Shown piece after piece: positions 31,701 to 45,074 of a stretch of DNA of 64,000 nt (its first letter is position 1; every line of letters begins with the position of its first letter). The position numbers were made by a program, and so were the translations under genes. The stretch lies in the NCBI RefSeq assembly GCF_040054535.1, contig NC_090782.1, positions 25,355,001 through 25,419,000 on the forward strand, read 5' to 3'. The notes beneath the pieces are model-generated. The model saw only the letters and a program-made list of their open reading frames with translations, had not been told where the DNA came from and searched no databases. This stretch comes from Antennarius striatus. Taxonomy: Eukaryota > Chordata > Actinopteri > Lophiiformes > Antennariidae.

Positions 31701-34700
31701 GACTTTCTAACAGACGTAGAACCAAAGGAGAACTTGCAGCACAAAAACTGTTTTCTAAGTTCTTCTGTTTCACTTTGTTGTGCATTTAGCACGTTAGCAT
31801 CAAGTCTACAAAATGCATGGTTAATACTGTGGGATGGACTCCATGCTAACCGTAAGACCGCCCAGATGGCTTCTGTTTGTGTTGGTTGGTTCTTTTAGCT
31901 AAAAATCTGAGTCAACCCTGAAAATAGGAACTTCACTTTTTGCAGAGGGTAATTTGCTATATACTCATTTGTGATGTTTGCATTGATAATTACCAATAAA
32001 TAAACTTTTCCATTCCAACAAGGCGTGCACGACCATATATGGAGCGTATATTCTTTATTTTTATCCGACACAGCAGTAGGTCTTGTCGTCCTCGTCTCGT
32101 CTGACCGGGTGTGGAATAACAAGCTTGTTGGAATATTGCACAATGATTCCTGGTGAACCCAGGAGATCATCTCAGCCTCTGCTTCGTGTCTCCGCCGCCG
32201 GTTGGAGTGACTGTCAGATAACAAGAAGTGGCCGGAGGAGCCAGGGAGTCGGCTACGTGTTGGATGCATGTGCATCGGCGTTGTCATGTATGATACAAGG
32301 AAAACCCATCTAGTGTTTGTTTGTTACCAGGAAGGAGCAACCAGGTGGAAAAGAGGCCTTTAAAAGTAGGACAGAGGGTTGAGTCCCAGACCTGTGTGGG
32401 AGGGGGGCCCTCAGTTTGGATGATCTTCACCCTGTAAACCACAGGAATGTGAAGGATGTCCCTCTTAGGACACGATCATCCAAACCAAATTTGTCTTCAA
32501 CTCATCCAAAGGAAAGACGAAACTCAAAGTATCAGAGACAAACGTCATTAAATACACACAATACACGTCTAAGTGCGGATCTGCAAATTCCCTGTGGTAA
32601 AACACGAAGCGACTGGATCCAACCTCCATCATCAGGGGGAAAAAAGGTCCAAAAAACATTCTGGACATATTTTCCAACCCATGCCGCTTCATTAGAGAGG
32701 ACAGCCGAGTAACAGAAACCGCTTTTAGAATTAATAGGCATCAAATTAGACGTGTTGACTGGCCGACACGATAATATGAAGAAGCTAAACTGGACTTTTC
32801 CATCCTGCCAACTCTGCAGCTTTAAAGCCGAGACCTGATCAGCGTATCATCACCGCTGAACTCAGGGTGTCCGATTCGGATCGCTGGACCAAGATGTCCT
32901 CTGATGATAACAAGCCGGGAGACTGATGCCCATCCGGTGCATCAGGGTCCACACAGGATGTACACATATATCAGCTCCGATCCAACAGTCGGACAGAAAC
33001 TAACCTCTGCACAAGAGTAACTGTAGACCCACGACTGCCTTATTTTACTCCAGATGATCAAGTTTTCTGTGCTTTGCACCAAAATGATGATTAATCAGGA
33101 TCAACCCGGCAGCCCAGTCTTCCCAACACAACTCTAGGTAGTCTAGGTTTTTAATTTAGGTACTGTTGAACAAACCTACATAACAAAAGACAATTCTGAG
33201 ACATTCATAACAAGATTCCGGCTTGTGAAAGCAGAAGAAAACGTTAGTTGTGTTGCTTTTGTCTAGAAAGCATTTCAATTCAATGAGGAGTGATTGCGTT
33301 TCAAATGATTGTGCGTGAGATAAATCAGAGAGGTGTAACTTGACAAGCTGCACCTTTGGCTGAGCGTTACTGACACCACGGGAAAAGAGGTGCTAGAATT
33401 CAAACCACGGCTGTTATGCAAGTTTAAGACTGTTTTGCATTTCAAACAAATAGCACAAATAGCCCCATAAGATATTCACAAAACAGAGACTTCTGTCAGC
33501 AGCAGGGCCAAAGACGAACCCCAGAGGACTCACCCTTGGTAGGTGGGGACGTTTGCAATCACCAAAACTTTCTTCTCCTTGCCTCCCATGTCTCTAAGGA
33601 GTGTGAGGTGGACTGTCTCTCCAGGATTCCGTCTTCTGCTGGTTTATGTTCTCTAGTCCGGTCTCTGGAGGTTCTCCTCCTCCTCCACAAACGGCCTGAG
33701 CGGCAAGGAAGAACCGGTTGGTGACTGGCAGAGGGACGGCTCAATGAGACGCTCTGGCGGCTGGTGAGTCTCTGGATGTGGAGCCGCAGACGCCCAGGGG
33801 ATAAGTGCTAAACTGAGGGGAGGGGGGTGAGGGAGGAGAGGGAGAGGAGGGGGGGTCTACTCTGGGACCCTGGGACCACAAGAGCGTAGGAAGCATTCCA
33901 GGGAATGTGGCTTGTTATAATGGAACGAGGGGTATGCCGGAGCGCCATGTGTCTCTGCTGGAGGAGGGATAATAGACTGAGAGGGGGGACATGCTGGGAC
34001 AGTGTGGGGGAGGAAGGGGGCCAAAGGGACAAAGATAGAGTCATATTTAAAGAATACCCTCGTTATCAGTTACTTTTTCTTCACGACAGATTATCTGTGC
34101 CACTTGAAGGCAACGGAAACACCCTGTAAACACGGCAGCGGAATGCCGTTGCGTTTTGGCTGACACAGCAAAACGCCCAACAAACAGTCGCTTATTTACA
34201 TGTCCGATGGTCTCAGGACAACACGAGCAAACACGTCCCATATTCGTTCTACTTTTAGATCAAAGTCTTCACCAACTCTTGGGGGAAACGTTTGGCTCAT
34301 TATCAGATAAACACTCCAAGTTCAGCGGCTAGTTGCTAACTCTGTCTGGTGCACACGTAGAAACCAGAACTAGCATAGCATGTGTTTGAAGCTATTTTGG
34401 TGACAAAAAGAGTTAAAGTGGACAGAAATAATAAGCCGCCAGCAGGAAAAATGTAAGAATTAAATTTGAGATGGTAAAAAGTCGTAGAATTGAGGCTCAT
34501 TATCAGGTAAGCTGGAGTTGCTTCACCGCAAGCCACCAGGAGTTCATGAGCCAGTCCGGTCTTGGTGCCAGTCCAGTGCCTGGATAAACTGGGAAGGTTG
34601 AGTCAGAAAGGACATCTGGTATAAAACCTCTACCAGATCAACATCATACATGGAAAAATCTGTGGTGGCAACTCATCTGAAGAACAAGCAAAAGAAGAAT

Positions 34701-34728
34701 ACTTAGACATATTGCTTCAGTCTACAGT

Positions 34729-35172
34729 AATCCCTCGCTTATTTGCACTTCAAGACGCATTGTTTCACTACATCGCATACTATTGGCTGACAACGTCCGT
34801 GTGTGTGCTACGTTCCTTTTCCCGTTTCCCGAAACACGGAAATGAGAAAAGGTAATGCAGATATAAGGTGATTTAATATCAGTATGGGGAGGGTTCATAA
34901 ACGTTTAAATTACCAATCCGGTATGGAAATCATAGATTTGATTCGCATGTTTGATTTGGCAAAAGTTTTACGTTGGATGCCCTTCCTGACACAACCCTCT
35001 GTATTTATCCGGGCTTGGGACTGGCACAATAAGACACTGGCTTGTGCCATCTTGCGGCTACATTGTTTAAATTACTGTAATTAATGAAATAGTTTGTCGC
35101 TATATCGCAGAATTTTGTTTTTTGGCTGTGGTCCTGGAACGCATTAACCGCAAGTAACAAGAGATCTCTGTA
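34729..35172. mobile_element. Tigger/mariner-like non-autonomous element
   Basis: Left end ACAGTAATCCCTCGCTTAT is characteristic of Tigger-like elements. The right end, GGAACGCATTAACCGCAAG running to TCTCTGTA, is its decayed inverted counterpart. Internal text about cells of the type TTTCACTACATCGC fits the same family. No transposase remains. Confidence 0.6.
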
Positions 35173-37434
35173 TATCAAAACCTCTGAACCTTTAGCAACA
35201 GGCTTTACTTCATGGATGTCAAACACTTCGATAATACTTGTGAGATGTTTAGCCTTGAAGACTGGTTCAGAGTCTCGTCGATAGTGAAAAAAGAGATTTG
35301 GTCATGAGAGCAGGGAAGAGACCAAGAAATGACATCATGGATTTAAGTGGCTAAAACGTACCCCTCTAGGACGAGGACTTGTGACGTTTGCAGGGATCTC
35401 TTTCTTGATCTTTTGCCTCACTAGAATTGGTGCCAAATCAGAAGTCCTGGTACCCCAAGAATACTGGAGAATAGCGGCTCTGCTCAGCGGATTAGCAGTT
35501 AGCCTCGACAACAATATCTCAGATTTGGAATGAAGCACAGGTTGCACCTTTCCCAGTTTTGTCTCATTAAAGTCATGGGTTGTTGACCTTCCCATTAACG
35601 AGCCCAGCCTTCAGATGGGGGGTCCTGACACCAAATCTCTGCCCCACCCCCTATCTCTGTGCTAACTGGCTCTGCTCATGTCTGTTACTGTAGAGTCTTA
35701 ACGGCGCTTTACATCAGAGCTAGACAGTCTCGCTGGGACAAATGTTTGTATTTCACTTTCTATGTTTAGCTCACACTCAATTGGGTTATCAGCGGTCAAT
35801 GGTGATGTTTACCCAGGAGTGGTGATAACACGTAGTTCTGTGTGTCCAAAGGCTTCCTATCAATACTACATATTTAGTTGTAAATAAAAGCGTCAACAAG
35901 CCTACAGGAACACTTGAAGCTTCCGTTTCCATGAACAGAGTGAGATAAGATAGAAGCTGACAGAGTCTCGCAGACGCAGATCTGTAAATACCTCCTCGTG
36001 ATGGAATCCTTTAAAAGGTGAGTATATGATAACAGGGTCAAACAAGCCCCACCCCCATCTCTGCCCGTCACTCCGCCCACAGCCCACCTTCAACCTGGCC
36101 TTTCACAAACCAACCGCCCAACATCTGTTAGCTTCAGCCAAACGCTACGTCGTGCTGCTTCGGTAAAATGTCAAGTTGTAACGAAAATGATGAACATATG
36201 AAGAACTTAAAACGTTACATCAACGCTTTTTAGGATGAAGGTCAGATTGAGCCGTCTGCAGTGGTCGCACGAGACAAAGACGTGACACAGTTTCCCCCGA
36301 CAGGAAGTCACGAAGCTGACGCCGCGGCTAGCGTTCAGGCTTGGCCAGCACCAACTTTACTGCGAGGTATTCTGAGCTGCTCCGACTTCTGGAATGGTAG
36401 CGGCTAAGTTCTAAAGACGTATCGCGTCACGTTCTTTTTATTCTCAGGAAGCCCTGGCATCACACAAGTGCTAATCTTTCGGTCGCTGACTGTACAAGAG
36501 CTGCGGAGCAAAGATGCAACCTCTGGGGGCCGGGACACTCGACACTCCGTTAATCTCACCTGGTCGGGGAGGCCCATTCCTGGATGATCCCGGGTAAGGT
36601 CATGGTCGCCTGCTGAGCTCGGCGTGCCTCCCGACCACAAACGGTACCGAGGGCACCCTTGTTTGTCTGGACCCAAAGGTCCATACCCCCAATGTGGTTG
36701 TAGGGGAGCGGGAAATGAAGAGACAGGGAAACAGGAAGTCCAGCTGGTGGATAAAATGAACACAAATTCAGATTTTAGCTCTGCAGTGCACTGGCATCCT
36801 GCACAGAGTGTCCACTGCTTCTCGCCCGTAATTCTGCAGGGATAGGCTCCGGCAATCCCTGTGACCCACAGAAGCAGAAGTGGGTACCTCCCCACACCCC
36901 CCATTGGCACTGACCGTGACACATTAGCTTTAATTTCTATGGCAACAGCCTCACATGTTTTTTTGCAAATAAGAGCATGTAATTACAAACAAGCACTTTG
37001 AGGGACATTCAAGTGCTTCGCCTGGGGAAATCCGATCGATCGCTGAGAGTCTGGCTCGTCTGGCAACGCTGAGTCGTCAGAATCTCTAGCAAATACTTTA
37101 CACCTGATTTGATTGCATCTAAGTGCTTCTTAAATCTGAGTCCATCCCAACAGGTTTCTGCATGTGTGAGACGGATTAACTGAAATAACTGAGTAAGTTA
37201 AAAATCATATTTACAGTAATCCTGAACATTAGTGTGAGCTGGAATGAACAATGTAGATTAACAAATGGTGGGATTATCGATTAATAATAAATCTCTGGTC
37301 ACATTTCCAGGTTTGTACCAGGACACGTTTGGGTTGGATGAAGACGGAGCGGTTTATATTGAATACATTTAGATTTAGGGGTGTTTTGGTTGGCCAGAGG
37401 TTATAAACTGCGTTCATAACCCTTAAAGCAAATG

Positions 37435-38313
37435 TGTCAAACTCAAGGCCTGGGGGCCAAATGTGGCCCGCCACATCATTTTATGTGGCCCGCAAGAGCG
37501 TGTCTAAAAATAGATAGGTCAAGTTTGCTTTGTTTGTTTTTTCTGTCTAACTGTAATGTTTGGAACTAGAATAAGTCAGAAATTCATTTATTTAACATTA
37601 AGGAGTAGTTACATTTAGTTACATTACACTGAGTTACATTTAGTTACATTTATTAGTTACATTAAGGAGTAGTTACATTTAGTTACATTACACTGAGTTA
37701 CATTTAGTTACATTTATTAGTTACATTAAGGAGTAGTTACATTTAGTTACATTACACTGAGTTACATTTAGTTACATTTATTAGTTACATTAAGGAGTAG
37801 TTACATTTAGTTACATTACACTGAGTTACATTTAGTTACATTTATTAGTTACATTAAGGAGTAGTTACATTTAGTTACATTACACTGAGTTACATTTAGT
37901 TACATTTATTAGTTACATTAAGGAGTAGTTACATTTAGTTACTTTACACTGAGTTACATTTAGTTACATTTATTAGTTACATTAAGGAGTAGTTACATTT
38001 AGTTACATTACACTGAGTTACATTTAGTTACATTTATTAGTTACATTAAGGAGTAGTTACATTTAGTTACATTACACTGAGTTACATTTAGTTACATTTA
38101 TTAGTTACATTAAGGAGTAGTTACATTTAGTTACATTTATTAGTTACATTAAGGAGTAGTTACATTTAGTTACATTACACTGAGTTACATTTAGTTACAT
38201 TTATTAGTTACATTAAGGAGTAGTTACATTACACTGAGTTACATTTAGTTACATTTATTAGTTACATCTGGCCCTTTGAACACAGCCGTTATGCTGATGT
38301 GGACCTTGATCCC
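37435..38313 (-). mobile_element. hAT-type element expanded by a 64-bp minisatellite
   Basis: Reverse-oriented relative of 22049-22577. Its terminal part GTGTCAAACTCAAGGCC lies on the left. The other end near 38265-38313 (TCTGGCCCTTTGAACACAGC) is decayed. Between 37600 and 38270 it holds about ten copies of a 64-base unit, spaced exactly 64 bases at 37600, 37664 and 37728. Some units are shortened near 38130 and 38230. Confidence 0.75.
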
Positions 38314-39521
38314 CCTGCCTTAAAGTCAGGTGTAACGAGGCGTTGCCTGCTGTAGTAGGACACTATAGAACCACAGTTACGTAACAGGGAGCGCCAGAGT
38401 CCAAAGGTCTCCAGGTGTGACCTGTGACCCAGCATCAAACCCAGCCTGAGCCCAACAGAAGGTCATTGAGTTGAACCTGCAGAATCACAAACATCAGTCT
38501 GACAGAATGAGTCCTGGTGTAAAAAGAATCTCTGCAGGTGTCCCACCTCCCTGGTCCCAGACCTTCTGGTTCTGATCCAGATGGTTCTGGGCTCCACAGA
38601 CCTGATGAACATCTGGGGGGGTGTTCTGGTCTGGTGTTGGGGGTGTCTGTCACGCGTGGGTCGTGTGTCTGTGAGGTGAGAACAGGTGGATGTCTGATCG
38701 ATCATCACAGGCCGACAGGAATGCCTTTCACGCTGATCACAAAGCGTCCACCGTCACCAGTGGGTGATATATCGCACAGTCACGCGTCCCGCCCCCGCGC
38801 TGCGGTCACACCCTGTTCGTGTTCCTGCAAATGAACCCACACCTCCTGGATTTCACCACCGAACCCGGACTTTTAGGACTTTTCCGGACTTTGTCTGCTC
38901 GATTGGTCATTTTCCTTTCTGTCTTCCAGGCGGGGGTCGTGTGCGGGCAGTGCGGGTTTCAGGCGTTGCGTGACGTTGATCAGGTAATGTCAGAGCGGTT
39001 TTCACGCACAACACACGCAACACGTCGTGTCGCATTTCAAATGTGCGCAATTTATTTCCACTTACGCTCGATTTCAAGTGCGACGTGTGTGGGTTTATTT
39101 CCGGGTCTTGAACGCAGCTTCATCCTGCTTGCTGAGAGGTGTTGCATTTAAAGACTGTGGGAAAATTATACTTTTCTAATGCATTGCGAATTCCGCCCAC
39201 AAATTCACATTAATCCAAGTTGAAGCACTTCCGTAGAGTTATTTTAGTAACTTTTACATTCAGCTGACCTTATTTTATTAGATTTATTTAAAACGGGATT
39301 AGATAGAAAATGCCAGGTTTTCTTTCTACCATCCTTACCTTTCCAGACAGCCTCCTCCTGTCTGATCTCTAGTTGTAGTGAAGGTGTGACGTCAGTCTCC
39401 TGTCCACCTGAGCGTCTTCACTTTGATTCCAGGTCTTCCACACGATGCAGCTGCATCCCGTCTGACGTGATGCTGTCACTAAGCAGCTCTTCTCTTGCAG
39501 GACATCTGTGCATCATCCATC

Positions 39522-41631
39522 ATGGCCGCCATCAGCAGCTCAAACACAGCTTTCGCCCTGGAGCTTCTCCGGACTCTGAGTCAGGAGAATCCCAGTGGGA
39601 ACGTGTTCGTGTCTCCTCTGAGCATCAGCTCAGCCATGGCTATGGTTCACCTGGGAGCCAAAGGGAACACGGCCACCCAGATGGCTCAGGTAAACGCCGT
39701 CCGTCACTAGAGGTCCGTCATCAGCAGAACAAACTACAGGAACCAATCCCGGCTGCAGCTCCGACCAGAGCTGCACCTGGCTTCATGGAACACCTGTAGA
39801 TGCTGGTCCACCTGGATTAGATCTCTGAACACAACAAGGATCCACAGACAGAAGTCGTGTCACTGACAGAACAGCCCTTTAGTTTCTATTTCTAGCCTCA
39901 AACAAACGTTAAATGTGTTTAATATGGTTCATGTCAGATGGAAAAATAGATCTTTGGTGTAGAAGTAGGTGAGTAGAATTACCTACCTACCTACCACCAC
40001 CTGTTGGTGTGGAGAGTTATGTCCACTTTCCCTGTGCAGAATGTATTAATGTATTAAACGGTCTTTAAACGAACCTTTTGGTCCAGTTTTTGACAAAGAT
40101 AAATCTCATACACAGAATCAGGACCAGAGAAAGCAGCACCACATGTCCAGCTGTCTAGGAACAGTATTCTAACCCGTGTTGCCACCAACAGATGTGAATC
40201 TATCCTCACACAGGCCCTATCGTTTGGTGAAGGCGTCCACGCAGACTTTAAGGCTCTGAATGCCGTCATCAACTCGCCGTCTGCGTCGTACATCCTGAAA
40301 CTAGCCAACCGTCTCTACGGAGAAAACTCTGCCAAATTCCTCCAGGTGAGGGTTCACATCACGGACGATGGGATGGAATCGATGACTTGGTACGACTGAG
40401 CTGATGTGATTTGCTGTGTGCAGAACTTCCTGGACGCCACGCAGAAGTACTACAGCGCCGACCTGAAGACGGTTGACTTTGTCGGGGCTCCGGAGGCGTG
40501 CCGAGGAGAAATCAACAGCTGGGTGGAGAAGCAGACAGAAAGTGAGGATGTCCATTTGAACTGGACACAGAATGATCGTTATAGAAGCTCATAAAGCACT
40601 AATCAGGAATCTGTTCTGTGTATTTCCTTTAAGATAAGATTAAAGACCTCCTGAAGCCAGGATCGGTCACCACCATGACCAGACTGGCTCTGGTGAACGC
40701 CATCTACTTCAAGGGAAACTGGCAAAACCGTTTTGATGAGGCAAACACCAAAGAGATGCCTTTTAAAGTCAATCAGGTGACTGAAGACAGGTGATGTAGA
40801 CACACGCTGTAGTCCCACTCTGAAAGCAGAGTCTCTGATCTGATGGCCCAACGTTTCCTGTCCATCAGAATGAGAGCAGACCTGTCAAGATGATGTACCA
40901 GATGAAGAAGCTGCCCTACAACTACATCCCTGAGTTCAGCCTGCAAGTCCTGGAGCTGCCCTACGTGAAGGAGGAGCTCAGCATGTTCATCCTGCTGCCA
41001 GAGGAGTCCAACCAAGGCGCCGACCCTCTGAAAAAGGTGTGAAACCCAAGGAGGAAAGTTCTCTCATGAACAGATTAGTAGACAGGGCAGGAGGTAGTGT
41101 CTGAAGCTCTTGGGAACATATAGAACAATAAATAAAAGTAACTGTGATAGTTTTCATGATGTCCGTAGCGCTCCAGTAGGACTTGATGCTGTGGAACAAA
41201 CAGGGTTTTGTGTTTGGTTCCAGCTGGAGAAAGAGCTGACGCAGGAGAGGCTGGACGAGTGGACCAAGAGGGACAACATGGACACCCAGTCAGACGTCCT
41301 GGTGCACCTGCCCAAATTCAAGCTGGAGGAAGACTACCAGTTAAATGATCCTCTGTCCAGACTGGGCATGACCGACGTGTTCGACGTCTCTAAGGCCGAT
41401 CTGTCTGGCATGAACGGCGAGGGGGGGCTCTTCCTCTCCACGGTGGCTCACAAGGCCTTTGTGGAGGTGAATGAGGAGGGGACCGAGGCGGCTGCAGCCA
41501 CAGCAGGCATCGTATCATTCTGTATGTTGAGGGAGGAGCACTTCACAGCAGACCACCCCTTCCTCTTCTTCATCAGGCACAATAAGAGCAAGTCCATCCT
41601 CTTCCTCGGCAGGTTCTCGTCTCCTCAGTAG
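39522..41631 (+). CDS. serpinb1: Clade B serpin, leukocyte elastase inhibitor type
   Basis: Intracellular serine protease inhibitor of the ov-serpin group. Six coding exons: 39522..39689, 40214..40345, 40424..40541, 40634..40776, 40869..41036, 41224..41631, 378 residues in all, the usual length, with the standard clade B exon pattern and no signal peptide. Visible family landmarks are [42 protein letters not shown] and [14 protein letters not shown]. The hinge [12 protein letters not shown] is intact, so the inhibitory loop insertion should work. The reactive loop reads [13 protein letters not shown]. By analogy with mammalian SERPINB1, Cys343 would be P1 and Met344 P1', preceded by Phe, predicting inhibition of neutrophil elastase, cathepsin G and chymotrypsin-like enzymes. 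The ATG lies 21 bases after an acceptor at 39500, so a non-coding leader exon exists upstream. Its 3' UTR sequence recurs at 56950. Confidence 0.95.
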
Positions 41632-41727
41632 ACAGAGCCCACAGAGGAAGATGCGGCAGTCATTAAAGTAGAACATGTACAAAGTCGTGAATGACTTTAC
41701 TGGTGATGCTTTTTGCTGTTGCCCTGA

Positions 41728-41733
41728 AATAAA
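41728..41733 (+). terminator. Serpin polyadenylation signal
   Basis: AATAAA about 100 bases after the serpin TAG. The surrounding 3' UTR (41632-41765) is repeated, interrupted by a mobile element, at 56954-57000 and 58634-58735. Confidence 0.8.
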
Positions 41734-42177
41734 TCATTAATGAATGATTGTGAGTTGTTTGGGTTGGATTAATGTGTTATAAATAATACAGAAGAAAATA
41801 AATAAATAGAAGAGATAATATTAATGAATCAGAGACGAAATGTCTTAAATTACGAACATTATGATAGTTTTGGGTTCGTTATATCTCCCCGTTATGAAGT
41901 TTCTTCCAGTTAATTCTCAGGTGTTTCTCGGCTGTTCAATCAGAGCAGAAAGATTCTCTGGTCGTCAGGTGACAACCCGGAAGTCCACAACGTGACGTGT
42001 TAATGTAAAAGTTTGAGGTTGTAAGAGAAATAGCGATCAGTGAATAATCATCCCTTTTCTTTTTTTATATTACTTTAAAACATAATACTATTTTAATACT
42101 ATAAATTAATACTATAAATTCACAATCCAAACGCAAATATCCCGGGTATCGAACATTTAATTATATTTTATTTTGAA

Positions 42178-42428
42178 GGCGCTCACCGGAAGTGCATCAA
42201 ACTAGTCTTCCTTTAGGTAACTAGTGCTGCTGAACTACTGAACGCGTCTGTGGGACTTGGAATTGTTTTAGTGAACTAACGCGACACTGAGGTGAATATT
42301 CGTAAAGTTAAAAGGTGTTTGTGGAGCTTAACCCGCTGTTAGCTGCTGCTAGCTGGCATTAGCTTTGGCTAATAGCGTTAGCTTCTCTGTCTGACATCGG
42401 CCGAACCCTCATTTACCTGTGGGGACAG
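42178..42428 (+). promoter_or_regulatory. Duplicate of the gfus promoter and non-coding exon 1, facing right
   Basis: Over about 265 bases it differs from the gfus copy (55080-55345, minus) by two substitutions and one 10-base indel. ETS site and splice donor are both intact. It faces the coiled-coil gene at 46070, but no transcript is proven. Confidence 0.6.
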
Positions 42429-42780
42429 GTAAGTTAACATGCTGGCTGTATGTTGACAGAGTTTGTCTTCTAGTTTGTTTTGGGAGTTAATAAAATATAT
42501 TGATCGAGTAAAATCTATTTTTTAACCATTTACAGCATCGCAGAGGATTATACGTCTTTAATCTTGATGAAATCAAAGTATGATATTTTGATATTTTACC
42601 ACTTCCGGTCGAAACAACATGTTAACACCTGGGAAAAGTAGTTCAATAAGTTTGATTAAGGTGAATAAATTTTTTAAATGATTAATTATAATTTATCATG
42701 TATAGAAAACTCAAAAAGTAAGTAAATTATTATTTGTTAATCATTTGTCTATTGTTAAAAGTGTTGTTAAAATCATCCAA

Positions 42781-43371
42781 GAAGGTGGAGGATTTAGAGT
42801 ACTTAGGGTCAACAGTCCAGAGCAATGGAGAGTGTGGAAAAGAGGTGAAGAAGCGTGTCCAGGCAGGATGGAACGGGTGGAGGAAAGTGTCAGGTGTGAT
42901 GTGTGATAGAAGAGTTTCAGCTAAAATGAAAGGAAAGGTGTACAAAACTGTGGTGAGACCAGCAATGTTGTTTGGTCTAGAGACAGTGTCCCTGAGGAAA
43001 AGACAGGAGACAGAGCTGGAGGTAGCAGAGATGAAGATGCTGAGTGTTGTGTCCGAGTGGGGAGCACGTATACATACAAGGAGGTGGAGAGTGAAGTGCT
43101 AAACATTAAAATTATATTTATTTTTTCTGCTGCATCAGGTACACCAGGTTGGAAATCTGCATCTCTATCATTACCAAAGGTCCTGGAATGGGGGCACTCT
43201 AACATTATATAGCCCCCGCCTAAACACAAGGCATTATGGGAAGGGTAGTTTTTTAAAAATATCTATACACAACACTGAGGTTCTCTCTGGGAGTGACCAG
43301 GAAGGATAGGATCAGGAATGAGTCCAGTGGCGACCCCTGAAGGGAAAAGCCGAAAGGAGAAGAAGAATCAT
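42781..43371 (+). mobile_element. 3' fragment of an RTE-like LINE, itself interrupted
   Basis: Encodes the reverse-transcriptase C-terminal part: LEYLGSTVQSNGECGKEVKK, RVQAGWNGWRKVSGVM, KGKVYKTVVRPAMLFGLET. It then breaks at about 43097-43255 (unrelated insert) and resumes with SLGVTRKDRIRNE and the 3' tail GTGGCGACCCCTGAAGGGAA. Truncated and not functional. Confidence 0.75.
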
Positions 43372-43779
43372 TTTTCTGTCATAACAATGCTTCTTGGAGA
43401 TGAATCTTATATCATTGATGATTGAACTTTGACCTCAAGGCACTTGTGGGATCAGCTTTGGGGTGCTGTTTGTACCAGAGTGACCGACCCACCACAGACG
43501 CTGGTTGAAGAATGGGATGCGACCCCACAGCAGTGTGTGACCGGCTGGTGACCAGCATGAGGCGACCTTCCTGCAGTCCAAAATTCTGGTCATCAGGAAC
43601 ATCAAGGAAGTGGACAAATATGAATGAACGTCAAATCAGGACTCTGAGGTATGATGTGTTAAACTACACACAACGATGACACAATCTGAAAGAACGGGTT
43701 CATCTCCATCAGAAGGCGTTATTGATCATACAAAGATTGCTGACTACAAAACCCTGGAAATGAGACCATTTCAGTACAC

Positions 43780-44300
43780 CGACCAGTGACGTGCTGAGGC
43801 ACAGCCTCACCTGCCATCAAAAAAGAGGAAAATGGAAAATGGAAAAAATAAATTAAATGTTTATATTTATCCACTGATGGGTATTATATAGTTATTTTCC
43901 ATTTAACTTCACCAAGTTTACATTATTACTGGTGGGCTTGGAGGAGAAGGTCCACAGTGGATGGGCTGTGTAGAATTTGAGTTTATATCCAAACATCACC
44001 AGACTTGGTAGAATCACATCCCTGAATCACATCGCCACTTCGCCATAGGCGAAGTAAATTCCAGATTGGCTACAAGGTTTTTGGCCTGTGTAGCCACAGT
44101 GGCGTTCTTATTTTTACGGAAAATAGGCTAAAACTTACAACTTTTTCGCCCGCTAGTGCCGCTCGCTAGCGCCGCTCGCTAGCGCCGCTCACTAGCGCAG
44201 CTCACTAGCGCCGCTCACTAGCGCCGCTCACTACCGCCGCTATTTCCGCATGCCGACGGAAATAGCCGAAGTGACCCGAAAGCTCCCGATCATTAAATAT
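43780..44300. repeat. Dispersed repeat remnants and a 13-bp tandem array
   Basis: A segment beginning GACGTGCTGAGGCACAGCC resembles a common fish transposon end. At 44157-44243 lie about six copies of a 13-base unit CGCTCACTAGCGC, itself partly palindromic. No gene is seen. Confidence 0.5.
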
Positions 44301-45074
44301 GCACTCGGGTCATGACCTCCTCTCGTCCAATGAAAAACAAAAAGATTCTTTTTTTACAAGCTAAACCCGTGAATTGGTGTAAGACAAGGCGAGGACCATC
44401 GATCTAAATAAATTAAGAATCCTGTGTTATATTGTAGAGTTTATGTTAAAATTCCAATTGAACAACAAATGGTGAATGCTGAGAGGGGGTGGGGGGGACA
44501 GACCGATCAGAAGGTCAATGAAAGATATTATCAATACTTGTTAGTAGTCTTAGACTTTTGTTCCCTCTGACCAGCAGGAATAACCAGCGATGATGTAAAT
44601 GTGTTTTCACCTCGCTTGATGTTTTATGTCTTTTTAAATTGAAATGAGAAATCATGTTATTGAATTAAAATAACTAAACTAAACTAAACTCTGTCATACC
44701 AATGGTGTTGGTGGTGGTCAAAGTTAAATGGCTTCTAGTCTCAGTAAACTACCAGTAAACACTGAGTAATATTTAGTCTGACTGTATCTTCAGAGTGAAT
44801 GAAGTTTTCAATGGTTGAATCTCACATTCATTCCTGCATCAAGTAGGACAGAAATAAAGAGAGTTCAGCTCCAGCTGCTGGCTTTAGGGGGTTTATGGAG
44901 GGAAACTGAACACAAGATTTTGTCCTCAGAATGCAGGAAAACAACCACATTTTCTAAAACATTTCCCGGGGGAGGCCCCCTGTACCCGCCCTGTGGGGGG
45001 GTATCCCCCTACGCCCCCCCCCCCCCCCCTGTGACAAGTATTGTTCGTCAGCGCGCTTCGCCGCTGTCTTGGAC

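Larger units (their letters stand above)
28729..39500. other. Gene-free stretch of 10.8 kb
   Basis: No exon with family features or paired splice signals was found. It holds a Tigger-like remnant at 34729-35172, a repeat fragment at about 31290-31510, a SINE tail piece at about 36785-36880 and the minisatellite-bearing hAT copy at 37435-38313. The rest is unassigned. A non-coding leader exon of the serpin gene should lie upstream of 39500 but I could not place it. Confidence 0.5.
41629..43570 (+). repeat. Promoter/exon module, copy 1
   Basis: Plus-strand copy of the gfus promoter module. It starts in the serpin 3' UTR and holds CCCGGAAGT at 41976-41984, ACCGGAAGT at 42185-42193, the exon-1 core at 42181-42428 and a GTAAGT donor at 42429. 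Further right it matches the reverse complement of 54480-54930. A LINE fragment at 42781-43371 has been inserted into it. Confidence 0.85.

Noticed and set aside
36404-36922. 172-residue minus-strand frame
   Set aside because: Includes a SINE tail piece and shows no conserved domain or splice pairing.
37600-38270. CRISPR-like array of regular repeats
   Set aside because: The 64-base units are contiguous with no unique spacers, lie inside a hAT element and the host is a vertebrate.
28729-39500. Expected WRNIP1 between the kinase and the serpin, as in mammals
   Set aside because: I found no exon resembling the WRNIP1 zinc finger or AAA ATPase parts; it appears absent from this interval, though a missed small exon cannot be excluded.
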